Assembly: GCA_012031475.1 (NCBI GenBank)
Contig: JAAUTJ010000176.1
Span: forward strand, 1 to 8,273
Direction of reading: 5' to 3'
DNA: 8,273 nucleotides
From: Leptolyngbyaceae cyanobacterium SM1_3_5
GTDB taxonomy: Bacteria; Cyanobacteriota; Cyanobacteriia; Elainellales; Elainellaceae
Shown: positions 1-5,938 of the stretch, piece after piece
How the letters are laid out: each line of letters starts with the position of its first letter
Position numbering within the stretch: position 1 is the first letter of the stretch
Made by a program: the position numbers and the translations under genes
Notes under the pieces: generated by a model
Seen by the model: the letters and a program-made list of their open reading frames with translations, nothing else
Database searches by the model: none
What the model was told of the DNA's origin: nothing

Positions 1-511
1 AGGTGCGGGAGATCGTTGGGGAAGCCAGGGATGGCGATCGTAGGGCACTTGGCGGGCGGCAGCAAGGAAGGCATTGGCAGAAAAGAAGCCTTCTTCCTCG
101 AAATAAGCGGCCATCTGGCGCATCGACCAGCCTTCGGGAATCGTGAAGCTGGCCTGAACGACATCGCCCTGCCAGACCTGATCGGCAATTTCGTCCAGCG
201 GACGGGCGGGCGAAAGCTCATAGGTTCCTGCCTGAAAGCCGCCTTCGCATTTTGCAGCCCTTGCCAGCGCGTCCACAAGTTCCAGGCGGTGCGCGATCGA
301 ATCAGTCCTGCCGATTCGAGATCTGCGCCAATTTGCTGAGCAGAAGTTCCGGGTGGAATTTCGATCTGCACCGTGCTGTCAGCTTCTCCGGCGCGGGCGG
401 CGCAGTTGCCCAACTCCACCACGACCAGCCCTGCCAAGCGCAAACGCCCAGCGTGGCCGGAAACACAAGCAGGTAGAAAAATCCTTTGGAGATGCGGCGG
501 GCGATCGTCAT
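1..511 (-). CDS. mltG: Endolytic transglycosylase MltG (YceG-like), 5' part, apparently frameshifted three times
   Basis: MltG is an inner-membrane lytic transglycosylase that cleaves nascent peptidoglycan strands and limits their length. Seen: the start at 511 gives a cytoplasmic MTIARRISK followed by a hydrophobic anchor ending in WQGWSWWSWATAP. After a frame change near 381-400 the frame reads VQIEIPPGTSAQQIGADLES and then GLIRSRTAWNLWTRWQGLQNA. After a second change near 246 it reads GGFQAGTYELSPARPLDEIA, then TIPEGWSMRQMAAYFEEEGF and HPWLP. A third change in the G run at 17-20 would restore NDLPHL. These blocks match the LysM-like N-terminal part and the start of the YceG domain; the catalytic part lies beyond the window. 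An AAGGGG lies 7 nt before the ATG. The gene follows the DUF3727 gene by 37 bp, probably as an operon. The three indels probably reflect sequence errors, but a true pseudogene cannot be excluded. Confidence 0.85.
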
Positions 512-548
512 GAGTCAACCCCTTGGGCGAGTGGCAAGCAATCCTAGG

Positions 549-1139
549 CTATTCCAATTCATCAAAAAGCTGGTCTTCAAGCTGCGATCGAATCGCTTGA
601 AATTCCGCTGGTGATAGTAACTCAGGTTTGCCTGCTTTGTCCATCCGGGCAAAAAACAGCAGCGGATCGAGCGGGGTGCAAATCGCGTATTCCTGCTCCT
701 CAAAGAAGAAATTGCCCAGCAGCTGAAACTGTTCCGATTCGGCTTCGGGGATGCCTTCATCTTCAATGTCCAGCGTGATGATGTCGTCTTCTTCGGCGGG
801 CGGAATTTCGCCGGATGCCGTCAGGGTCAACGCCGTGCGCGACAAGGTTAAATCCTGCTCGGCCATGACCGCCCGCGCAGTGGAAAAAACCTCGTCAATT
901 TCTTCGTCTTCGATATCGACCAGCGTTTCGGCTTCGTCGTCTTCTTCGTCAGGTTCCCACGCAAAAATTTCGACCGGGGCGTCAACGGGCAGCAGCAGCA
1001 CATACTCTTGCCCCTCGACCTCCAGCGAATGCTCAATGTAGCAAACGAGCGATCGCCCCGCTTCGTCTGTGAGCGTCAGGGTCGGTGCATCCGAGCCATG
1101 ATCGTCGTTGCGCTCTGCATTGTTTTGACCCGATGCCAT
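549..1139 (-). CDS. DUF3727 domain protein (cyanobacterial conserved, acidic)
   Basis: This is an intact 196-residue protein that I place in the cyanobacterial/plastid-lineage DUF3727 family, whose biochemical role is not established. Seen: an N-terminal module with TLTLTDEAGRSLVCYIEHSL and YVLLLPVDAPVEIFAW, then a very acidic linker (about residues 63-83, rich in D and E). A second half contains FQLLGNFFFEEQEYAICTPL and PLLFFARMD. It ends in a helical LLSPAEFQAIRSQLEDQLFDELE-type tail. There is no signal peptide or membrane segment, so it is probably cytoplasmic. The start is firm, because a full AGGAGG sits 8 nt upstream. The mltG start follows 37 bp after the stop, and in cyanobacteria such genes are often found beside mltG and the ruvX/yqgF resolvase gene (from memory). 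Unlike its neighbours it needs no frame correction. Confidence 0.85.
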   Translation of the reverse strand: MASGQNNAERNDDHGSDAPTLTLTDEAGRSLVCYIEHSLEVEGQEYVLLLPVDAPVEIFAWEPDEEDDEAETLVDIEDEEIDEVFSTARAVMAEQDLTLSRTALTLTASGEIPPAEEDDIITLDIEDEGIPEAESEQFQLLGNFFFEEQEYAICTPLDPLLFFARMDKAGKPELLSPAEFQAIRSQLEDQLFDELE

Positions 1140-1147
1140 TGCCGTAT

Positions 1148-1153
1148 CCTCCT
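1148..1153 (-). promoter_or_regulatory. Strong Shine-Dalgarno site for the DUF3727 gene
   Basis: The minus strand reads AGGAGG ending 8 nt before the ATG at 1139. It is the best ribosome binding site in the window and fixes the start of the DUF3727 gene. Confidence 0.75.
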
Positions 1154-1326
1154 AAGCTGCCAAACACAGAAAATTGAACGATCGCGATCGCTTGGCAATA
1201 AAGCCACTACAGAAAAATTTACAGCATGGCCTGACCCGAAAACCGCTTTCTCCGTAATTTCTGCCTAGAGGCGTTGCACCCCGCTGAAATGCGGCGATCG
1301 ATAGAAGTGGCGATCGATGGGAACAG

Positions 1327-1360
1327 CCCCCCAAATCTCCACTCGTGGGATTTTGAGGCC
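1327..1360. repeat. Degenerate C-rich/G-rich inverted repeat, copy 1
   Basis: A run of C followed by AAATCTCCAC, a 2-nt TC loop, then GTGGGATTTTG and AGG can fold into an imperfect stem of about 11 bp. It resembles the degenerate 'CCCCCAAATC...GATTTGGGGG' palindromes scattered through filamentous cyanobacterial intergenic DNA (family recalled, not searched). It lies in the 495-bp space between the divergent DUF3727 and cpcS genes, far from either start. Confidence 0.5.
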
Positions 1361-1427
1361 AGTCGCTTGACGCTCTAGACTACTCAGCAGGCAAAGCGGA
1401 GTTTTCACAGGCGATCGCACTCACCAA

Positions 1428-1472
1428 CCCTCCTAAAGTCTCCCATTCATAGGGGATCTAGGGGGCTTTCCC
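1428..1472. repeat. Degenerate C-rich/G-rich inverted repeat, copy 2
   Basis: The left arm CCCTCCTAAAGTCTCCC and the right arm GGGGATCTAGGGGG flank a short A/T-rich loop (ATTCATA). The arms pair imperfectly. This looks like a second, diverged member of the palindrome class seen at 1327-1360. Together they account for much of the otherwise featureless 1140-1634 region, in which I find no reading frame with coding character. Confidence 0.5.
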
Positions 1473-1549
1473 CGCCGATCGCCACACCGCCCATCCGGTT
1501 CGCAAACTCACCTGGAACGGGATCGATCGGCTTTCAAACCGCTTCCGCT

Positions 1550-1555
1550 TAGAAT
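1550..1555 (+). promoter_or_regulatory. Possible -10 box upstream of cpcS
   Basis: TAGAAT lies in an A/T-rich patch about 80 nt before the cpcS ATG and matches TATAAT at most positions. There is no convincing -35 hexamer at the proper distance, so this is only a candidate. No clear Shine-Dalgarno precedes the cpcS start. Confidence 0.3.
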
Positions 1556-1593
1556 AAATAAAGTGACAGCAGCAGTTCGGAACTCGGAAAGAG

Positions 1594-1616
1594 CCGACAC
1601 CCGACACCCGACACCC
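1594..1616. repeat. Heptamer tandem repeat CCGACAC x3
   Basis: Three perfect head-to-tail copies of CCGACAC (1594-1600, 1601-1607, 1608-1614) are followed by CC. Short tandem heptamer repeats like this are known from filamentous cyanobacteria and lie in non-coding DNA. It sits 18-41 nt before the cpcS ATG, inside the probable 5' untranslated leader. Because it happens to be open in the cpcS frame, it creates a false 24-codon upstream extension with a GTG start at 1563. Confidence 0.75.
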
Positions 1617-1634
1617 CTCATAACATCAAGCTTC

Positions 1635-2210
1635 ATGGACATCAAAGCGTTTTTTGAGCAAAGTTCTGGAAAATGGTTTTCGCAGCGCACCAGTCACCAT
1701 CTCGCCTTTAAGCAGTCGGAAAGCGGCAAATCGCAAATTCAAATCGAGATGCTTGCCAGTGGCGATCCGACCGTGATCGAACTGTGCCAGCAGCACAACG
1801 CCGATCCGTCGCGGGTCGCCTGTGGAGCGCGGGTGACGTGGGACGGGACGATGGAGTGGGACGAAGAAAAGCACAGCGGCTCAACGGTTTTGGTGGCGAT
1901 CGCGGATGCCGAAAAGCCAAACGAAGGCTTGCTGCTGCGCGAAACCGGATATGCGGAAAAAGCTCCGGTCGCGGGTCGTTACGTGATGGGCGCGGACAAT
2001 GCCCTGACGCTGATTACCGACTATGAAACGATGTATTCGGAAGAGCGGCTGTGGTTTGCCAGCGAAAATTTGCGGCTGCGTACCAGCATCTTGAAGCGGT
2101 TTGGCGGCTTCAGCATGGCCTCTTTCTGTTCCGAAATTCGCATGGGCGGCGCAAAACCTGCTGAGGCGGCAGACACGGCGACTTCAGACACGGCAACTTC
2201 GGCTAGCTAG
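1635..2210 (+). CDS. cpcS: Phycobiliprotein lyase, CpcS/CpeS family
   Basis: CpcS-type lyases bind a bilin such as phycocyanobilin and attach it to a cysteine near position 84 of allophycocyanin or phycocyanin beta subunits, in the cytoplasm, during phycobilisome assembly. The protein is 191 aa and intact, with a lipocalin-like family pattern. Seen: MDIKAFFEQSSGKWFSQRTS at the start, then HHLAFKQSESGKSQIQIEML, GTMEWDEEKHSGSTVL, LLRETGYAEKAPVAGRYVMG, ALTLITDYETMYSEERLWFA and ILKRFGGFSMASFCSEIRMG. The ATG at 1635 is chosen because homology begins there; the GTG at 1563 would translate the heptamer repeat. The family normally ends soon after SEIRMG. Here a low-complexity tail follows (AKPAEAADTATSDTATSAS), made in part by a 15-bp direct duplication at 2172-2201. 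It is convergent with the next gene, overlapping it by 8 bp. The subtype (CpcS versus CpeS) is not settled. Confidence 0.93.
   Translation: MDIKAFFEQSSGKWFSQRTSHHLAFKQSESGKSQIQIEMLASGDPTVIELCQQHNADPSRVACGARVTWDGTMEWDEEKHSGSTVLVAIADAEKPNEGLLLRETGYAEKAPVAGRYVMGADNALTLITDYETMYSEERLWFASENLRLRTSILKRFGGFSMASFCSEIRMGGAKPAEAADTATSDTATSAS
2172..2201 (+). repeat. 15-bp tandem duplication in the cpcS 3' end
   Basis: Two copies of a 15-bp unit (2172-2186 and 2187-2201, differing at two positions) encode DTATS twice in the non-conserved C-terminal tail of CpcS. Confidence 0.75.
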
Positions 2211-2829
2211 CGGCTTCGCTGTCGTCAAGCGGATGCTGAGCAACGGCTCGCAGCTTGGCGTAGAAATCCGGCGGCGTCGGTCGGGCACAAATCGATCGAT
2301 CGGTGCGGCCATCCGTTCCACAACGGCCAGCAGGCGCGTGGAATTCAGCCGAGCTAGCTTACCCGAATCGATGTTCGGTGGATGGTAGGGCGCGATCGTT
2401 TCGGTGGCGATCGCGCTGACTTCATGCAGTTGAGCTAGTTTACCCGGATCAATGTTGGGCGGATGGTAGGGCGCAATTTCGGACGCGATCGCCTCTGGTT
2501 CTTCAGCCATAGCGGGCAAAAGCTTCAGGGGTAGCGGCTCTGGGCGGACAGACAGCAAAATTTCGCTGCAAATCATCCGCTCAAAATCCGGATTGAAGTG
2601 CGGTAAGGGGCGTTTGCGACGCCGCCAAAACGGCGAGAATTTGCTCAACGGAAACAGCTTTGTAGCGACCTTGGTAGAGCGCTTCGATCGCTGCCGATCG
2701 CAACCATTCGGCAGGATAGAGTTCGAGCCAGCGATCGATCAGCCGCTCCACAGTCCAACTGCCCAAGTCAAAATTATATTGACTCAGTAGCAGTTGAGTT
2801 TCGATCGCAGCCGTTGCCAGTTCGCTCAT
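2203..2829 (-). CDS. Conserved cyanobacterial hypothetical protein with C-terminal repeats (two compensating frameshifts)
   Basis: I recognise the pattern as a conserved cyanobacterial hypothetical protein but know no function. The first 65 codons (from 2829) give MSELATAAIETQLLLSQYNF, a family-like SWTVERLIDRWLELYPAEWL, and RSAAIEALYQGRYKAVSVEQ. The A run at 2627-2630 then appears one base too long; past it the frame reads WRRRKRPLPHFNPDFERMIC. Near 2279-2290 one base appears missing; correcting it gives PTPPDFYAKLRAVAQHPLDD and a stop at 2203-2205. With one insertion and one deletion the net span is exactly 209 codons including the stop. Uncorrected, the second frame would run to 2184, inside cpcS, with unfamiliar residues. 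The C-terminal half carries in-frame repeats (IAPYHPPNID twice). No signal peptide or membrane segment is visible. A TAAAAT at 2863-2868 could be a -10 box. Confidence 0.72.
2351..2475 (-). repeat. Two 44-bp repeat units, 81 bp apart, inside the hypothetical gene
   Basis: Positions 2351-2394 and 2432-2475 are near-identical and spaced by exactly 81 bp, or 27 codons. Both encode IAPYHPPNID[P/S]GKLA[Q/R]L. The spacing preserves the frame. The downstream MAAPIDRFVP...PPDFYAKLRAV may be an older, diverged copy of the same roughly 27-30-residue module. Confidence 0.8.
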
Positions 2830-3020
2830 GAAATTGTGGTTGAGGGCGTTTGCCTTGCTGCTATTTTAATCGAGTGCGGTTGATTCACGGTAAGAGCAAT
2901 CGATCGAAAAAATCAAGCGATTTTGTAATGGTTTGATTTCAATTGCTGTGAAGATTTCGCTTTTCTAAACTTAAGCCACCTTTCGCAATTCGATCGAGTT
3001 CAATTGAGTTGCGCTTGCAG

Positions 3021-5472
3021 CTAATCGTTTGATTGCTCTGCGCCGCCGATCACCGTGTTGCCTTCACCCGAAAAAGGCGGGCGATCGGTGCCAAAGTTGA
3101 AGTCGTTGATTCGCAATCCGATCGAGGCAATTTCGCGTTCGGGATTGACGCGCAGCACAACAGAATAGGTGCGACGGTTGTATTCCAAGCTGTAGTCGGT
3201 GTCAAAGCCGTCACCGCGATCGAGGTTGATCGACGCCTGCACACCAAACAGAAATGGACCGTAAATTTGCTGACGAATGCCCAACGAAAGGACGCGCTCG
3301 TCTGCATCGCGATCGAACAGAAACGGCGATTCACCGTCTCCAAAGCGCTGTGAATAGCTGACGTTGAAGGCGGTGTAGTCCAAAACCGGACGCGAATAGT
3401 GGCCGAACTGTCCGAAAAGTCCCAAAGTGCCCGTCAGCAGCGTTTGCGATTCGCCGTTCGTGTAGAAGCTGCCCACCAGTCGGGCACTGGGAACCAGCGC
3501 GACAAACGGCACAACCGGATTAGACGTGTAGCGCAAGCCTTCAGTGGGCGTGGCCGGAAGCGGCAAACCCTGCCACAGCGTAATGAAGCGATTGGCCTCC
3601 AGTACCCCCTGAACCCGACCCAGCGTGACGCGGTTGTTGTCTCGAATGGGTTCTAGCAAATCGTCGCGATCGGTATCCGCTGTGACAAGCTGAGCGCCAA
3701 ACTGATAGCGGTAGTTGATGCCCGTATCACCCAGCGCAAACTGCGGCGAAGCGAAGACCGCGCCCAAGCTGCTGTAGACCGTTTGGTAGCCGAGCGAACC
3801 ATTGAACAGGCGATCGCGAAAGCTATATTCCAGTGAGAGCGTGTTGCGGCCAATCAACTGCCGCGCCCGGACGCTGGCTCGAATGTTGTCGTTGCGATTG
3901 TCAAACGTCAGCGGACTGACGATCGCCAAATTTGCTTCCGCGGTCGTGGTTGGGCTGAGGCGAGCGTCGAGTTGAGCCACAAGGCCAAGGTTGTCAAAAA
4001 AGCTGCTGCCGCTTTCTCTTTGATCGATGACGCGATCGTCACCGCCAAAAAACGCCTGCTGCAAAAAGATCTGCGGGCGAATCTGAAGCTGCACGGTGGG
4101 CGTGGACAGTGGCTCGAAAGCGCCTTCCACAAAGAAGCCACCGCGATCGCGCTCATCAAAGCCAAAGCCGATCGGAAACGCTTCGCGCTGGCGACTGTCG
4201 AGGATAATCCGTTCGCGAAACAAAGGCAGCGAAAAGCCTTGATCAAAAACGATGCGCGGATTGCGGGCGCGAATTTCGCTGCGGGTCGGGGAAAGACGAG
4301 TGAAGGTGACGGTGGGCGATCGCAGTTCCAGTTCCGGCGGCGAAAACGGATCGTTCGTCAGGCGCACGTTGGTGGCCTGCCAACCGTCAGCGGTAAATTC
4401 TAGCCGTTCTGCCTCAAAGCGAACCCGATTCACTGCGCCGCCCAGCCCGACATTGTTGCTGCCCAAGCCGAACGTGAGGCCGCCGCCTGTTCCAAAAATC
4501 GGCTGATCGGCGGGATTCACAGGGAGATTCGGGTCAGGCACAGCAGGATCGGCCATTTCGCCCCCGCAGAAAAATCGCGTCCGGCGTTGGGAATGAAGAC
4601 TTCGCCGCGAGCCGCCAGCACGGTTCCCTGAGTCTGCACAAAGTTGTAGGTCAGTCGATCGCCCCGCAGCACCTGATCGCCCCGATCTAAGCGCACATTT
4701 CCTTCCGCAACGGCAATGCGGTTCACGAGGTTGACCTGGACGCGATCGGCGTTCAAAACGGCACCGCGAAATCGCATTTCGACATTGCCGATTCCCGTAA
4801 AATTTCGCGGATCGTGTCGAATTCCTGATAGTCCGCGTCCAGTTCGACAATTCCCCCTGTTCCAGACGGGTCGGTCTGCGTCTCGGCAGGCGGCGCACCG
4901 GGGTTGGTTGTTGAAGGAGGTTCCGTTGCCTCTGGAGTTGGCTCTGAAGCAGGTTCAGGGGCAGGCTCAGGAATAATTTCGAGCGTTTGGCCTTCGGGAT
5001 TTTCCTCGGTTGGGTCAATCCGAATGGTTTCGATCGGCGGATTCTCAGCAGGCGGTGGCGGCGATTCGATCGATGGCTCCGATTGTGCGTCCTCTGGCGA
5101 CGGTGCAGACGGCGGCTCAAACAGTTCAAAGGATTCCGATTCTGCTGTGGACGGCTCGCTACTGGAGGACGGTGAAGAACTGGCAGGCTCAGGCACTACA
5201 GGAGTTTGAACCTCGACAGCAGGCGTGGTGGGAATCGTGGGAAGCTGTGCCTGTCGAGTCGAGAAGGTTAGCGAAACGGCTGGAGGCGTTGGGGCGGCTG
5301 AGCGCTCGATCGCACCACCGAGCAGTGCTGCTTCGGTTACATGCAGCGGATTTTCGGGCTGGCGTTCCGGCTCAAACGAGCTTGGGGCCGTGATTGCAGG
5401 TGCAGCAACGGTTTCAGAAGGAGCAGCAATTTGGATAAGAAGAGGCGGAGGCGGCGGAACCGGATAGGGCAT
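3021..5472 (-). CDS. LptD/OstA-like outer-membrane protein (DUF3769), frameshifted twice
   Basis: LptD-type proteins form the outer-membrane barrel that inserts lipopolysaccharide; the cyanobacterial relatives carry DUF3769. Residues 1-205 (MPYPVPPPPPLL onward) are a Pro/Glu/Ser-rich disordered stretch. Residues about 206-303 form an OstA/LptA-like module: VELDADYQEFDTIREI, NVEMRFRGAVLNADRVQVNL, VAEGNVRLDRGDQVLRGDRL, FVQTQGTVLAARGEVF. From about 304 on lies a long beta-strand-rich barrel, with IIDSR-like turns, LEYSFRDRLFNGSLGYQTVY, and a final strand EIASIGLRINDFNFG near the C terminus. The frame changes at the A run 4799-4802 and at the C run 4561-4565, one base missing at each. Adding both bases gives exactly 818 codons. 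The ATG at 5472 is the only conventional start between the psbI stop and the homology; it lacks a clear Shine-Dalgarno and an obvious signal peptide. It lies 108 bp after psbI and may be co-transcribed. Confidence 0.85.
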
Positions 5473-5580
5473 AGCTAAAGACAGTGGAAACAGACAGCCC
5501 GCAGGAGGATTAGCCTTGTTGTGCGATCGAGCTACCTGTGGGGGTGGCGAGCTTCCGGCTCCGCCAAAGCCAAAGCAAGA

Positions 5581-5697
5581 TTACTCCAAATCTTGGCGGT
5601 TTGGGTTCCGAGCGGGGTCATTCGACAAAAAGCCAAACACAAACAGGCCAACAAAAAAGGCAACCACAACGTAAACCACGATTTTAAGCGTCAGCAT
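5581..5697 (-). CDS. psbI: Photosystem II reaction center protein I (PsbI)
   Basis: PsbI is a small subunit of the photosystem II core that sits beside D1 and CP43 in the thylakoid membrane and helps dimer stability and assembly. The gene encodes 38 residues, the usual family length: MLTLKIVVYVVVAFFVGLFV, then FGFLSNDPARNPNRQDLE. Residues about 5-24 form the single transmembrane helix, and the conserved FGFLS-[ND]-DPARNP tail follows. The start is supported by the exact family N terminus and by AGAGG 7 nt upstream. It is intact, with no frame correction needed. It is too short for most ORF callers. The downstream lptD-like gene starts 108 bp later on the same strand. The upstream neighbour on that strand is the 450-aa hypothetical gene, separated by 233 bp with palindromic repeats, so psbI probably has its own promoter. 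Confidence 0.96.
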   Translation of the reverse strand: MLTLKIVVYVVVAFFVGLFVFGFLSNDPARNPNRQDLE

Positions 5698-5704
5698 TGA
5701 TAGG

Positions 5705-5709
5705 CCTCT
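5705..5709 (-). promoter_or_regulatory. Ribosome binding site of psbI
   Basis: The minus strand reads AGAGG followed by a 7-nt spacer and the psbI ATG. Further upstream an A/T-rich TATGATAATAAAA stretch (about 5718-5732) could hold a -10 box (TATGAT), without a clear -35. Confidence 0.55.
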
Positions 5710-5861
5710 GGGGAATCAGTTTTATTATCATACTCGCAACCCTGACTCATTTCTCGGCACGATTCCCTCAAAGGCTGATGCGATCGCGCTAGCTTGCAGA
5801 ACGGCATCGATCGAATGCGCTGCTGCACAGGACGGGCGCGGCAGCGTTGAGTTCCCGGTGC

Positions 5862-5938
5862 GGATGCAGAGCCGCGAGATCTCGTGTCTTTATGGGGGAT
5901 GTGGATGCAGAGACGCGAGATCTCGCGTCTTTACGGGG
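5862..5938. repeat. Two tandem palindromic units (41-bp period) abutting the stop of the 450-aa gene
   Basis: Units 5862-5898 and 5903-5938 share GGATGCAGAG, a palindromic core and TCTTTA[TC]GGGG. In the second unit the core AGACGCGAGATCTCGCGTCT (5911-5930) is a perfect 20-bp palindrome. In the first the core is diverged at two positions. The second core touches the stop codon at 5931-5933, and the unit's GGGG end lies within the last codons. The core is reminiscent of the 'AGAGACGCGA...TCGCGTCTCT' palindromes common in cyanobacterial intergenic DNA. A stem here could also end transcription of the 450-aa gene, though no long T tract follows. Confidence 0.75.

Noticed and set aside
751..1041. 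Plus-strand Ser-rich frame
   Set aside because: It is the antisense image of the acidic D/E-rich part of the DUF3727 protein.
1563..1634. 24-codon N-terminal extension of CpcS from GTG 1563
   Set aside because: It translates the heptamer repeat, and family homology begins exactly at ATG 1635.
4570..5129. N-terminal part of the 702-codon minus-strand frame (3021-5129) as one long protein
   Set aside because: Before about 4560 this frame is Arg/Ser/Leu-rich shadow sequence opposite the Pro-rich reading; the real N terminus lies in the other two frames, joined by the indels at 4561-4565 and 4799-4802.
4904..5209. Plus-strand Gly/Ser/Val-rich frame as a gene
   Set aside because: It is the antisense shadow of the Pro/Glu-rich N terminus of the LptD-like protein.
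5862..5938. CRISPR array
   Set aside because: There are only two units, the interval between them is 4 bp, and the core is a palindrome; no spacer-like sequence exists.
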